Shown here: in pieces, positions 1 through 9,337 of the stretch | Layout: each line of letters opens with the position of its first letter | How positions within the stretch are numbered: the stretch's first letter is position 1 | Assembly: GCA_965205155.1 (NCBI GenBank) | Contig: OZ242033.1 | Span: 3,162,001-3,226,000 of the forward strand | Direction of reading: 5' to 3' | DNA length: 64,000 nucleotides | Source: Aldehydirespirator sp965205155 | GTDB taxonomy: Bacteria; Actinomycetota; Acidimicrobiia; Acidimicrobiales; Aldehydirespiratoraceae | Position numbers and translations under genes: made by a program | The notes under the pieces: model-generated | Database searches by the model: none | What the model was told of the DNA's origin: nothing | Seen by the model: only the letters and a program-made list of their open reading frames with translations

Positions 1-2
1 AG

Positions 3-2447
3 CTCTTCGCCGGACGTCCGTGGACAAGGCCGGAGTGGATCGAGTTCCACATGACGCGCACCGACGACCTGACCAGGGAGGACGACATCTTCAGGGCCGT
101 GACGGGCGGCAACCTGGGGGTTTCCGCTGAGTTCTACGAGACCGTGGGCGGGTACGACGAGAGCTTCACCCAGTGGGGCACCGAGGACACCGAGTTCGGC
201 TACCGCTCCTACACCCGGGGCGGGCTGCTGGTGCCGGCTCGCGACGCCATGTGTTGGCACCAGGGCGAGGGGGCGGCGCCCAGCGCGGACGAGTCCGCCA
301 GCCTGGAGTTGCAGCGGGCCAAGATCTCGCAGCTCATCGCTCACTACGGGTTCAGGCGGGCCACCCCCGGGCGCAGCTTCACCGTGCCGCAGCATGTGGT
401 GACCCTGCGAGCGACCGGGTCCGGCGACGTGGCGCAGATCGAGACCGTCGAGCAGATCCTCGCCGGCAAGGTCCACGACCTGGTGGTCTGGATCGAGGAG
501 CCGCCCGGCGGGGACGCGACCCGGTCCGCGGATCACGAGAAGCTGAGACGGCTGCTCGCCGGCGACCACCGGGTCCGCTTCGGCGGAGTGGGCGCCGCGG
601 TCGAGGCGTTCCCCGCGGCCTCGTTCCACATCACGATGCCGGGCGATGCGACCGTGGGTCCCGACGCCATCAGCCGTCTGCGCCGGCAACTGGGGGCCGA
701 CGCAGCTGCGTCCACCAATCCGGTCGACCCCCAGATGGGCGTGAGCATTGTGAGAGCCTGGGCCCTGCACCGCGCCGCTCGCAGGGGGGTCTCCCTCGCC
801 CAGTGCGAGGCGGTGACGCCGATCGACCTTGACGACTTGGACGTGGACGACCTGGCGCAGGTTGCCACGGACGCGCCCCGGCTGTCGCTCGCCCGCGTGG
901 TCCGCGCGGTGCGCTGGTTCTTCCGCCGTACGGTGCGACGGCTGCGCCGGCTCCGGCACTTCCTCAGTCGCAACATCAGGCGAGTCCTGGGCGTGATCAG
1001 GTCCATCCTGAGGGAGGCATCGAGGATCCGCAGCCTCGACGACGCCAGAGAGTTCTGCCGGTGGGCGGCAAGCAGCGTCGGGGTGATCGCCAGGAAGCGC
1101 CTCGGGGAGGCCGGCGTCAGGCTGCGCTATCACAAGCAGGCCCACTACCGGCTCGGGCCGAGAATGGCGGCTGCCGGACCGGTGGCCACAGCCGTCTTCG
1201 CCTCTGCGGCCGAGGTGGACAGGACGATCAGCGCGCAGACGCAGGTGGTGCTGGCCGACACGCCGGACCACGGTCGCGGCCTGCCGGTGGACACGGTGGT
1301 GATTCTCTCCGAGATGGATCCGTCGGCCTCCGTGCCCGCCTTCGACGACCGCAGGTTCAACCCGCGCGGATGGAACGGCGCTCATCGCTCCTCCCCCACC
1401 GTGACGAGATCCGTGCTGCGCCGGGGCCTCGATCCGCACCGCCTCAGGAACCTGAATCGAGCCCACCACATGGACGACTCCGCCGATCAACACCCCGACG
1501 TGATCACGCGGGCGGGCGTACTGGCCACGGTGGCGGCCACCGGCATGGTGGTGAGGATCACAGAGCCCGACCCCGAACTGGGCCGCTATCTGGGATCCGA
1601 TCTCTATTCGCTGATGATCGACGACCGGGTTGCGACCGCCGGCACCCACGAGCGGGAGTCGCTGAGCATCGCCATGCGCCGCTGTGCCCTGCGGGACCAC
1701 TCGCTGCGGGCCCGGACCCGCCAGATACTGGCCGGCACCGGTCGTTCCGGCCCGCCCCTGCCGCTGGTCTCGGTGCTGCTGGCCACCCGGCGGCCCCATC
1801 GGGTGGCTGCCGCCGTCGAAGCGGTGACCGCCCAGACCTACCCCCGAGTCGAGCTGGTGCTGGCCATGCACGGCGAGGGCTTCGATGCCGCCGCCATCGA
1901 CGAGCTGCTCGGAGCCGTCAACATGCCATCGCGGGCGGTGCCCGTGGCTGCAGACAGACCGCTGGGCGCCGTGCTCAACGCCGCCGTGGCCGAATCGACG
2001 GGCACGCTGCTCACCAAGTTCGACGACGACGACTACTACGGCCCCGAACACCTCTGGGACCTGGTACTGGCCCAGGAGTACTCCCGGGCCGCGCTGGTCG
2101 GCAAGGCGGCCGAGTACGTCTACCTGGCCAATTCCGACCGGACCGTCCACCGGTTCCGGAACCGTGCCGAGCGCCTCTCGGCGAGCCTCGCCGGCGGCAC
2201 CATGATGATCGCCCGCCACCGCCTCGACGAACTGCTCGGCTGGCGGGAGATACCCGCCAGCGTGGACCGGGCCCTGATCGAGGACGTGACCAAGGCGGGC
2301 TGGCGCACGTACCAGACTCACGGCATGGGCTACATGCTCGTGCGCCACGACGAGGGGCACACGTGGCCGGCCAAGGACGCCTATTTCCTCAAGCAGGCCG
2401 ACGAAGTCCGCGAGGGATGCGACCTGGGCTTTGCGGGAGTCGCCTGA
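3..2447 (+). CDS. Glycosyltransferase, two GT2-type domains (5' partial)
   Basis: The reading frame is already open at base 3 and the first in-frame ATG (base 51) lies inside a conserved stretch, so the gene starts outside the window. The first ~80 visible residues look like the C-terminal part of a GT-A catalytic domain: GGNLGVS, then GGYDESF and TEDTEFGYR, the galactosyltransferase-C pattern. A basic, Arg-rich middle region (about 290-370) follows. A second GT2-like domain starts near residue 570 with PLVSVLLATRRP and carries an acidic FDDDDYYGP metal/nucleotide-binding stretch. It probably transfers sugars in cell-surface polysaccharide synthesis; donor and acceptor cannot be read from sequence. 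The flippase at 2456-3730 converges on it with 8 bp between stops, which fits a surface-glycan locus. Confidence 0.8.
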   Translation, partial: LFAGRPWTRPEWIEFHMTRTDDLTREDDIFRAVTGGNLGVSAEFYETVGGYDESFTQWGTEDTEFGYRSYTRGGLLVPARDAMCWHQGEGAAPSADESASLELQRAKISQLIAHYGFRRATPGRSFTVPQHVVTLRATGSGDVAQIETVEQILAGKVHDLVVWIEEPPGGDATRSADHEKLRRLLAGDHRVRFGGVGAAVEAFPAASFHITMPGDATVGPDAISRLRRQLGADAAASTNPVDPQMGVSIVRAWALHRAARRGVSLAQCEAVTPIDLDDLDVDDLAQVATDAPRLSLARVVRAVRWFFRRTVRRLRRLRHFLSRNIRRVLGVIRSILREASRIRSLDDAREFCRWAASSVGVIARKRLGEAGVRLRYHKQAHYRLGPRMAAAGPVATAVFASAAEVDRTISAQTQVVLADTPDHGRGLPVDTVVILSEMDPSASVPAFDDRRFNPRGWNGAHRSSPTVTRSVLRRGLDPHRLRNLNRAHHMDDSADQHPDVITRAGVLATVAATGMVVRITEPDPELGRYLGSDLYSLMIDDRVATAGTHERESLSIAMRRCALRDHSLRARTRQILAGTGRSGPPLPLVSVLLATRRPHRVAAAVEAVTAQTYPRVELVLAMHGEGFDAAAIDELLGAVNMPSRAVPVAADRPLGAVLNAAVAESTGTLLTKFDDDDYYGPEHLWDLVLAQEYSRAALVGKAAEYVYLANSDRTVHRFRNRAERLSASLAGGTMMIARHRLDELLGWREIPASVDRALIEDVTKAGWRTYQTHGMGYMLVRHDEGHTWPAKDAYFLKQADEVREGCDLGFAGVA

Positions 2448-2455
2448 GAGGTGGT

Positions 2456-3730
2456 CTAGGACTCGCGGGCGTGGGCTGCGTACTGGTGGCGCAACAGGCT
2501 GCCCGCCACCAGCGAGCCGGCCGCCACCGCGGCCACCAGGGCCAGCTCCACCCGCAGGAACGGTTCGAAGTCGAAGCTGACCACGACCGCGAAGGCCGCG
2601 ATCCCGGCTATCCATCCGACTACCGCCAGGCGGGTGTGATCCAGCGCGACCAGGCCCAGCGTCAGCGACAGCATCAGCATCAGGCCTCCCCCGCTGGCGG
2701 CCAGCAGCGCCATGTCGCTGCGGCCCAGCTCGTCGCCGAAGACGACCCGCACGATGGGCGGCCCCACCACCCCGGCCACCACCGTCGTCGCCAGGGCCAG
2801 CGCCGCCACCGCGGCCACGATCTTGAGCTGCATGTTGCGGAACCCGACGAGGTCGCCCCGGCCGGCCAGCGTGGCCAGGCTGGGTAGCAGGCTGGCCTTC
2901 ACCGCCTGGAAGAAGAACAGCGGGATGCGGGCGATGAGCATGCCGTTGAGGAACACGCCGGGCGCCTCGGCCCCCAGCTCGTCGCCGCCCACGATGTCCA
3001 CCGCCACCGGCCCGACGTTGAGTATGAAGGCCTCGCCGATGGCGGCGATGAGCAGGAAGCCCAGGGCGGGCGTGAGCTCGCGGTAGGAGGCCGGCGGCCC
3101 CGACCGCACGAAGGGCCGGTGGGGGCCGGCCGCGGCGATGGTGGCGACCACCAGCGCGAGGGCGATGGCCAGCCCGTAGGCCCCCACCGCGGCGACGCCG
3201 GCGACCAGCAGCACCACGGCCAGAGCCATACGGGATCCGCCCTCGACGACGAAGTACCACGCGTAGCGGTCGAACATGTGACGGCCCCCGAGGATTCCCC
3301 GCACCAGCTGGGAGCCGGCGAATGCGCCCAGGGCGAGAACGAGGGCCAGGAGCAGCTCCGGCCGGCCGTCAAGCAGCTGGTCGAGCCCGAGCGGCCAGGC
3401 CGCGAGCAGGCCCGCGGTCACCAGCACGAACTGGGCCGCGCCCAGCACTCCCGCCCGGCTCAGGACCGGTGCGCTGCCCACGCCCCGGCTGGCCCGGTCG
3501 GCGGTGGCCCGGGCCACCTCCTGCTCGAGGGGCTGGAACAGGCCGAAGCCGCCGATGTTGACCAGGGCCCACAGCACGGCCAGGCTGCCGTAGCCGTCGT
3601 CGCCCAGGGCGCGCTGGGCCACCACCAGGTACCCGTAGGTGGTGAGCCCGTTGAAGACCAGCCCCCAGAGGATCCAAGAGGTGCCGAGGGGCAGCAGGCT
3701 CACAAGGCGCGCCCGGAGATTGTTCAGCAA
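2456..3730 (-). CDS. Polysaccharide flippase-like membrane protein (Wzx/MATE-like)
   Basis: A 424-residue integral membrane protein with about 12 hydrophobic segments spread over its whole length, starting at TSWILWGLVFNGLTTYGYLV. Length and pattern fit the oligosaccharide flippase superfamily, which moves lipid-linked sugars across the inner membrane. The early motif ending in LEQEVARA is typical of these exporters. The ATG at 3730 precedes a short amphipathic stretch and the first membrane segment. It is convergent with the glycosyltransferase, supporting a role in surface polysaccharide export. It could also be a general MOP-superfamily exporter; the substrate is unknown. Confidence 0.75.
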   Translation of the reverse strand: MLNNLRARLVSLLPLGTSWILWGLVFNGLTTYGYLVVAQRALGDDGYGSLAVLWALVNIGGFGLFQPLEQEVARATADRASRGVGSAPVLSRAGVLGAAQFVLVTAGLLAAWPLGLDQLLDGRPELLLALVLALGAFAGSQLVRGILGGRHMFDRYAWYFVVEGGSRMALAVVLLVAGVAAVGAYGLAIALALVVATIAAAGPHRPFVRSGPPASYRELTPALGFLLIAAIGEAFILNVGPVAVDIVGGDELGAEAPGVFLNGMLIARIPLFFFQAVKASLLPSLATLAGRGDLVGFRNMQLKIVAAVAALALATTVVAGVVGPPIVRVVFGDELGRSDMALLAASGGGLMLMLSLTLGLVALDHTRLAVVGWIAGIAAFAVVVSFDFEPFLRVELALVAAVAAGSLVAGSLLRHQYAAHARES

Positions 3731-3807
3731 CTGTCCGATGGCGCGGTCCTTCCAGGGAAACGAACCCCCGGAGTCTAGGAGAAGCTAGGTGAAGCGGCCG
3801 TAGGGAG

Positions 3808-4968
3808 CTATGAGAGGGTCGGCATGCAGAGGCCGTCGAGTTCGCCGACCTGGATGCGGTCCCGGTTGTCGTAGGTGACCTCGTTGGAGGGGTCGGGCCG
3901 CAGCTTGAACTCGCGGAAGCTCATCTCCAGCGCGTCGAAGGCCACCAGGCGGCCCCGCAGCGAGTCCCCCACTCCCAGGATCAGCTTGATGGCCTCGAGG
4001 GCCTGCACGCTGCCGACGATGCCGGGCAGCACGCCCAGCACCCCGGCCTCTGCGCAGCTCGGCGCCATCTCGGGCGGCGGCGGCTCGGGCAGCATGTCGC
4101 GGTAGGTGGGCCCGTTGCGGGGGTCGAACACGGTGACCTGGCCCTCGAAGCGGAAGATCGACCCGTGCACCACCGGTATGCCGAGCTTCACCGAGGCGTC
4201 GTTGAGCAGGTATCGGCTCGGGAAGTTGTCGGCCCCGTCGACGACCACGTCGTAGCCGTCGAGGATCTCCAGCACGTTGTCGGCACCGAGCCGGGTGTCG
4301 TAGGTGACCACGTTGACGTCGGGGTTCAGCGCGGTGAGGGTCTTCTTGGCCGAGTCGACCTTGCGGTCGCCCACCCGGTCGACGTTGTGGAGGATCTGGC
4401 GCTGGAGGTTGGACTCGTCCACGACGTCCATGTCGATGATGCCGATGGTGCCCACCCCCGCGGCCGCCAGGTACAGGGCCGCCGGGGAGCCGAGGCCGCC
4501 CGCGCCGAGCAGCAGGACCTTGGCGTCGAGCAGCTTGAGCTGCCCCTCCTCGCCCACCTCGGGCACCAGCAGGTGGCGCTGGTAGCGGTTCCGCTGGTCG
4601 GGCGACAGGGTGCGGGGCCGCGCCCAGGCCCGGCCCTCGTCCTTCCACTTGTTGAAGCCGCCGTCCATGGACACCACGTCGGTGTAGCCCATCTGCTCGA
4701 GGGTCACGGCCGCGAAGGCGGAGCGCACCCCGCCCGCGCACATGGCCACCAGCGGCGTGGACCGGTCGGCTACGCGGTTCTCGATGCTCGACTCGAGCTG
4801 GCCCCGGGGGATGTGCACGGAGCCAACAATCGCGCCCTGCTCGTACTCGTCGGGCTCGCGCACGTCGAGCAGGGTCCAGCCCTCGGCCAGCAGCTGCTCG
4901 CCGGCGGCGGTGTCGACCTCGCGGATCTCGGCCTTGGCCTGTCGCAATAGTTCTCGGAAACTCGCCAT
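3808..4968 (-). CDS. Rhodanese-MoeB/ThiF fusion (sulfur-carrier adenylyltransferase)
   Basis: 386 residues from an ATG at 4968. The N-terminal ~115 residues are a rhodanese domain with LDVREPDEYEQGAI and the active-site loop CAGGVRS. Residues ~140-386 are an E1-like MoeB/ThiF domain with the nucleotide loop LLLGAGGLGSPAALYLA, DMDVVDESNLQRQI and DGADNFPSRYLLND. It should adenylate the C-terminal Gly-Gly of a ThiS/MoaD-like carrier and deliver persulfide sulfur. The zinc CxxC pairs of E. coli MoeB are not seen, as in actinobacterial MoeZ proteins. The usual MoeZ order is ThiF then rhodanese; here it is reversed. A longer in-frame start (5070) would translate the interspersed repeat upstream and was not chosen. 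No carrier gene lies nearby. Confidence 0.85.
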   Translation of the reverse strand: MASFRELLRQAKAEIREVDTAAGEQLLAEGWTLLDVREPDEYEQGAIVGSVHIPRGQLESSIENRVADRSTPLVAMCAGGVRSAFAAVTLEQMGYTDVVSMDGGFNKWKDEGRAWARPRTLSPDQRNRYQRHLLVPEVGEEGQLKLLDAKVLLLGAGGLGSPAALYLAAAGVGTIGIIDMDVVDESNLQRQILHNVDRVGDRKVDSAKKTLTALNPDVNVVTYDTRLGADNVLEILDGYDVVVDGADNFPSRYLLNDASVKLGIPVVHGSIFRFEGQVTVFDPRNGPTYRDMLPEPPPPEMAPSCAEAGVLGVLPGIVGSVQALEAIKLILGVGDSLRGRLVAFDALEMSFREFKLRPDPSNEVTYDNRDRIQVGELDGLCMPTLS

Positions 4969-4976
4969 CGATTGTC

Positions 4977-5091
4977 CGCTCCTATTCGCTTCGCTCATGG
5001 GCCGCTCGGGCCGTGACCGCCGCTCTTGTTCGCTGCGCTCACGGGCCGCTTTGGCCCAGGGGCCTCGCAAGCTCGGCCTCTGGGCTAAACC
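4977..5091 (-). repeat. Interspersed 3'-flank repeat, copy a (two core units)
   Basis: Two diverged copies of the core that reads GCTCTTGTTCGCTGCGCTCA on the plus strand, followed by the GGCCTCT end. It lies between the 3' end of the sirtuin gene and the start of the rhodanese-MoeB gene, in the orientation of the sirtuin gene. Confidence 0.85.
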
Positions 5092-5110
5092 CTACCTGTC
5101 TTGTCAGGAT

Positions 5111-5893
5111 TTAACCACCCGGAGGGTCCATGCCGCAGATGACGGGCAACACTTCGCTGATGGATCCGCCCACCAGCACGTCGGCCAGCGCGTCGAACTC
5201 GGTCGGCTCGCCGTTCACCATGACCAGGCGGGCCCCCGACTGCGCCGCTATGGGGGCGGTCATGTTGATGGGTGACACGGCCAGCGTCGTGCCCACCGCC
5301 AGGAACAGGTCGCATTCGAGGGCGGCCCGCTCGGCCCGGGCCAGGTCGATCGGGTTGAGGCTCTGGCCGAACGACACCGTCGCCGACTTGAGGATCCATC
5401 CGCACACCGGGCACTGGGGATCCTCCTCCCCCGCCCGCACCCGCTCCAGCGCGACCTCGATGTCGTCGCGGTAGTCGCAGGCCAGGCACTGCACCTTGCG
5501 GGTGGTGCCGTGTATCTCCACCACCCGTCCGGGATCGCTGCCGGCCCGCTGGTGGAGCTCGTCCACGTTCTGGGTGATGAGCAGATGGAGCTTGCCCCGC
5601 AATTCGAGGTGGACCAGCGCCTCGTGGCCCCGGTTGGGCTCGACGTCGGCCCACAGCGCCCCGGACGCCCGGCGGGCCCAGTTGCTGCGGCGGACCTCGG
5701 GATCCGACACGTAGACGTCGATGTTCGAGGCCCGCTCGGCCGCAGGATCGCGGGTCCACAGGCCCTTCGGCCCGCGAAAGTCGGGAAGGCCGCTGTCGGT
5801 GGAGATTCCCGCCCCGGTGAGCACGGTCACCCGCTCGGCCGCGTCAACCATCCGGCGGGCCGCAGCCGCTGCGGCCGCAGCATCCGCGTGCAC
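5111..5893 (-). CDS. NAD-dependent protein deacylase (sirtuin, Sir2/CobB family)
   Basis: 260 residues with a complete sirtuin signature: GAGISTDSGLPDFRGPKGLW for NAD binding, TQNVDELHQRAG, a catalytic His in VEIHGT, and a four-Cys zinc module (CLAC followed ~30 residues later by CPVC). GTTLAVSPIN and MVNGEPTEFD form the second half of the Rossmann fold. It removes acyl groups from lysines using NAD. The start at 5893 lies just before an Ala-rich stretch; a later start is possible. It is separated from the downstream MoeB-like gene by a repeat copy, so cotranscription is uncertain. Confidence 0.9.
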   Translation of the reverse strand: MHADAAAAAAAARRMVDAAERVTVLTGAGISTDSGLPDFRGPKGLWTRDPAAERASNIDVYVSDPEVRRSNWARRASGALWADVEPNRGHEALVHLELRGKLHLLITQNVDELHQRAGSDPGRVVEIHGTTRKVQCLACDYRDDIEVALERVRAGEEDPQCPVCGWILKSATVSFGQSLNPIDLARAERAALECDLFLAVGTTLAVSPINMTAPIAAQSGARLVMVNGEPTEFDALADVLVGGSISEVLPVICGMDPPGG

Positions 5894-5981
5894 CTTGCGA
5901 GCGTAGCGCCACCAGGGTTGCTCGTGCGATATGGCGCGATTGTTGCGAAATAAGCAATAGAACTATTTGAAACTTTCCAAT

Positions 5982-6010
5982 TGACAAATTCTTACATTGC
6001 AAATATGTTC
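5982..6010 (+). promoter_or_regulatory. Predicted sigma70-type promoter
   Basis: An AT-rich island (about 5935-6010) in GC-rich DNA holds TTGACA at 5982-5987 and TATGTT at 6005-6010 with a 17-base spacer. This predicts a transcript starting near 6017 and reading into the hypothetical gene at 6083. Confidence 0.6.
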
Positions 6011-6082
6011 CAAGCCGACCGCTTCCCCCGGCGTGTTGCAGTTAAGGCGCCCGCGAGTGCCCGTCTCTATTGGAGAAACACC

Positions 6083-6730
6083 ATGACTTCATCTGTCCAG
6101 CTCCCCCCGACCATCGCCAACTCCGAGGTGATAACGCTGATCCCTTGGCCCGACCCGCGCATCGATGCCTTCGGCCACGATCCGAGGTCCACCTACGTGG
6201 AACAGTTCTGGCTGGCGACGCTGGGACCGGCCACCACCTGGTTCCTGCGCCATTGCGCCGACCTGCTCGACGAGACCGCCAGCACGGCCGTCAATCTGCG
6301 GGAGACGGCCAGCACCCTCGGAATCGGACACGAGGGCGGTGCCCGCAGCGCCATGGCCAAGACGGTGGCTCGAGCCTGCCGGTTCCGGGCTGCCCGGTCC
6401 GTGGGCTCGGCCACTTTGGCCGTCCGTCTCCGGCTGCCGCAGCTCAGCCACCGCCAGGTGCGTCGACTGCCCGAGTCCGTGCAGCAACGCCACGAGGAGT
6501 TCCTAGCGGCCAGCTCTAGCCCCGACATCGCAGGCAGGCAGAAGCCGCGAGCCCGGCGGCTGGCCTCGGGCCTGATCGAGTGCGGCGACACCGTCAGCGA
6601 GGCAGAACGGCAGTTGGCTTGCATGAAGTTCCACCCAGCCGTCATTGCCGAGGCGGTGCACTGGGCCTGGGATCATCGCGGCCAGGAGTCGCCCGAAGCC
6701 TCACCGTTGACCGATGACACGACGGAATGA
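6083..6730 (+). CDS. Hypothetical actinobacterial protein
   Basis: 215 residues from the ATG at 6083, chosen because GGAGAAA sits at a good distance upstream and because an earlier ATG (5981) would overlap the predicted promoter. The N-terminal half contains DPRIDAFGHDPRSTYVEQFWLATLGP and RHCADLL, a pattern I associate from memory with conserved actinobacterial proteins of unknown function. The C-terminal half is basic (RQKPRARRLASG), and the last ~20 residues are acidic. There are no membrane segments and no catalytic motif I recognise. It is transcribed alone, with its own promoter and an ~65-base leader. Confidence 0.65.
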   Translation: MTSSVQLPPTIANSEVITLIPWPDPRIDAFGHDPRSTYVEQFWLATLGPATTWFLRHCADLLDETASTAVNLRETASTLGIGHEGGARSAMAKTVARACRFRAARSVGSATLAVRLRLPQLSHRQVRRLPESVQQRHEEFLAASSSPDIAGRQKPRARRLASGLIECGDTVSEAERQLACMKFHPAVIAEAVHWAWDHRGQESPEASPLTDDTTE

Positions 6731-6790
6731 TGCTGGGCCACGCCAGGAGTCCGGCATGATGTAGCGTCGAGGCCGGCCAAGGGGGTCGAC

Positions 6791-7837
6791 ATGGAGCCCG
6801 CTATACCGGACGGCATCGACGGCATCGACAGTGACTGGCTGTCGGCGGCCATGGGCTCGCCCGTGCGGGTCGTCGACATCGAGGACATCGGCACCGGGGT
6901 CGGGATGATCGGCGCCATCTACCGGGCGACACTGGAGGGCGACGGCCCCGGCACCGTGGTGATCAAGATGCCCGGTCTCGACGAGACGGCCCGCTTCACG
7001 GCCCAGATCCTGCGCCTCAACATCCGCGAGGTCGGCTTCTACCGCGAGCTGGCCGCCGAGAGCCCCATCCGGGTCCCCCACTGCCACTTCGGCGCGGTCG
7101 ATCCCGAGACCCACCAGTTCGTGCTGGTGCTCGAGGACGTGGGCTCGTACCGGGCCGTGAACCAGATCGAGGGCATGGGCTCCGCCGACGCCGAACAGGC
7201 GGTGGACGAGCTGGCCGCGTGGCACGCCCACTGGTGGGGCGCGGCGGGCCCGATAGTGGAGCGGGGAACCGCTATGGCGATCCGCGATCCCATCTACCCG
7301 ATGCTGCTGCCGCCGGTGTTCTCCGACGGCTGGGCCAAGGTTCGGGGCGCCATGAGCGTCCCCCGGGCGGTCGAGACGGTGGCCGACGGCTGGGTGGAGG
7401 CCCTCCCCGGAATGCTGGGGTCGCTGGGCACCACGCCGAGCACCCTGGTCCACGGCGACTACCGGGCCGACAACATGTTCTTCGACGACGACGGGCGGGT
7501 CGTGCTGCTCGACTTCCAGGTCATCGGGGAGTCCATGCCGGTCGGCGACCTGGCCTATTTCGTCACCGGAAGCCTGGCCCCCGCCACCGCATCGGAGATC
7601 GAGCAGTCCCTCTACGAACGCTGGCTCAACGCCCTCGCATCGGAGGGAGCGCCCGAGTCGGAGCTCGACGGGATGTGGGACATCTACCGCGGCGCGGTGC
7701 TGTTCTGCGTGTGCTACCCGATGATCGCGGGTGCTGGCATGGACCTCACCGACGATCGCCAGCGGGGGCTGCTGGCAGCCACGTTCGAGCGCTTCGAGCG
7801 GGCCGCCGACGAGTTGAGCCTGCCCGACCTGCTCTGA
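6791..7837 (+). CDS. Aminoglycoside-phosphotransferase-like kinase
   Basis: 348 residues with a kinase-like fold. VIKMPG near residue 57 supplies the ATP-binding lysine, VLVLEDVGSYRA marks the hinge, VHGDYRADNMFF is the Brenner catalytic loop with D and N, and VVLLDFQ carries the metal-binding Asp. Proteins of this type phosphorylate hydroxyls of small molecules; some relatives act on acyl-CoA-like or sterol substrates. The substrate cannot be predicted. The ATG at 6791 is preceded by AAGGGGG. Its stop is 13 bases from the convergent stop of pepA. Confidence 0.8.
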   Translation: MEPAIPDGIDGIDSDWLSAAMGSPVRVVDIEDIGTGVGMIGAIYRATLEGDGPGTVVIKMPGLDETARFTAQILRLNIREVGFYRELAAESPIRVPHCHFGAVDPETHQFVLVLEDVGSYRAVNQIEGMGSADAEQAVDELAAWHAHWWGAAGPIVERGTAMAIRDPIYPMLLPPVFSDGWAKVRGAMSVPRAVETVADGWVEALPGMLGSLGTTPSTLVHGDYRADNMFFDDDGRVVLLDFQVIGESMPVGDLAYFVTGSLAPATASEIEQSLYERWLNALASEGAPESELDGMWDIYRGAVLFCVCYPMIAGAGMDLTDDRQRGLLAATFERFERAADELSLPDLL

Positions 7838-7850
7838 GCCCCGCGGTCCG

Positions 7851-9317
7851 CTAGCCGCCCGAACTGAAGGTGGAGGCCAGCTCGACCAGGGTGCGCACCC
7901 CGAAGCCGGTGCCGCCCTTGGAGATCTCGCCGTCGTCGGACTCGGCCCGGGCCGGCCCGGCGATGTCGAGATGGACCCAGGGAATCCCGTCGGCCACGAA
8001 CTGCTGCAGGATCAGCCCCGCGGTCAGCGCGCCGCCGTAGTTGCCGCCGATGTTCTTCATGTCGGCCACGTTGGAGTCGAACTGCTTGGTGTAGTCGGCC
8101 GGCAGCGGCAGCGGCCACACCCGCTCGCCGACGCGGTCCGCGGCGGCCCGCACGTCGTCGATGAGCGGCTCGTCGTTGCCCATCAGCCCGGCGATCGACG
8201 GCCCCAACGCCACCATGCAGGCGCCGGTCAGGGTGGCCAGGTCGACGATGGCATCAGGCTCGTCCTCGCACGCCAGCGACAGCGCGTCGGCCAGGATCAA
8301 CCGCCCCTCGGCGTCGGTGTTGAGCACCTCGATGGTCTTGCCGTTGCGGATCGTCAGCACATCGCCCGGCCGGGTGGCGTCGCCGCCGAGCATGTTGTCG
8401 GTCATGGGCAGGTACCCCTTGACCCTGACCGGGGCGCCCACCGCGGGGAGCACCGACATGGCCCCGATGATGGCCGCGGCCCCGCACATGTCCATCTTCA
8501 TGGCCATCATTCCCTGCGCGGTCTTGATGGACAGGCCACCGGCGTCGAAGGTGATCCCCTTGCCCACAAAGGCCAGCGTCGCGGCCGGGTCGCCCTCGGG
8601 CTCGTAGGTCAGCTCCACGTAGCGCGGCGGATTCGTGCTGCCCCGGTTGACACCGAGGAGTCCCCCGAGGCGCTCCTTCTTGATGTCGTCCTCGGTCCAG
8701 ACCGTCGACTGCAGCCCGGCCTCGCCGGCTATGGCCTCAGCCCTGTCGGCGAACACCGGGGCCGTCAGCGAGCCGCCCGGCTCGTTGGAGAGGTCGCGGG
8801 CCACGCACACGCCGGCCGCGATGGCCGAGCCGCGGGCCAGCGCGTCCCTGGCCGCAGCCGACGTGCTGCCCACCACATCCACCCGGGCCAGCTTGGGCCG
8901 GCCGCCGTCACCGTCGCCGTTGCCCGCGGCCGACTTGTAGCTGGTGAAGCTGTAGTTGCCGAGGATCACGCCCTCGGCCAGAGCCTGGCGGGCCGGGCCG
9001 GATGCCACATCGATGCCGTCGGCCGGCCGGACCGCCACCCTGGAGTGGCGGGAGCACGAGCGGGCCAGCACCGCTCCGGCCCGGCGAATGGTGGCCGCGG
9101 TCGCGTCGGCGGCCGGGCCCAGGCCGACCAGCCCGGCGAAGCCGCCGCCGGCGGGCTGCAGGTAGACCTGATCGGCCTTGCCCGCGAAGCCGGCGGTGTC
9201 CAGCACCGCGCTGTCGAAGCCGCTGACGCCGGCTTCAACGTCCTCGGCGGTGACAAGAGAAACGCTGGTGGTGGCCGCCTTGGGCACCGAACGGACTGCA
9301 TGGACTGTGATCGGCAT
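7851..9317 (-). CDS. pepA: Leucyl aminopeptidase (M17 family)
   Basis: 488 residues, the usual length. The catalytic C-terminal domain shows the family signatures: GKGITFDAGGLSIK (metal ligands and catalytic Lys), MKMDMCGAAAI, and NTDAEGRLILADAL, the M17 hallmark. The N-terminal ~170 residues form the less conserved macro-like domain. It removes N-terminal residues from peptides in the cytoplasm using two divalent metals. The ATG at 9317 gives MPITVHAVRSVP. It lies 20 bases downstream of the ligD-polymerase gene on the same strand, so transcription from the Ku/LigD side may read into it. Confidence 0.93.
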   Translation of the reverse strand: MPITVHAVRSVPKAATTSVSLVTAEDVEAGVSGFDSAVLDTAGFAGKADQVYLQPAGGGFAGLVGLGPAADATAATIRRAGAVLARSCSRHSRVAVRPADGIDVASGPARQALAEGVILGNYSFTSYKSAAGNGDGDGGRPKLARVDVVGSTSAAARDALARGSAIAAGVCVARDLSNEPGGSLTAPVFADRAEAIAGEAGLQSTVWTEDDIKKERLGGLLGVNRGSTNPPRYVELTYEPEGDPAATLAFVGKGITFDAGGLSIKTAQGMMAMKMDMCGAAAIIGAMSVLPAVGAPVRVKGYLPMTDNMLGGDATRPGDVLTIRNGKTIEVLNTDAEGRLILADALSLACEDEPDAIVDLATLTGACMVALGPSIAGLMGNDEPLIDDVRAAADRVGERVWPLPLPADYTKQFDSNVADMKNIGGNYGGALTAGLILQQFVADGIPWVHLDIAGPARAESDDGEISKGGTGFGVRTLVELASTFSSGG

Positions 9318-9337
9318 CCGGTCAGGCTAACTGGCGC

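Noticed and set aside
1061..2887. Large Arg/Gly-rich open frames opposite or beside real genes, here and across the window
   Set aside because: They overlap recognised genes in other frames and show only the low-complexity composition expected from high-GC shadow frames.
4969..5070. N-terminal extension of the rhodanese-MoeB protein
   Set aside because: The extra residues are a translation of the interspersed repeat; the same peptide appears beside unrelated genes. The start at 4968 directly precedes the domain.
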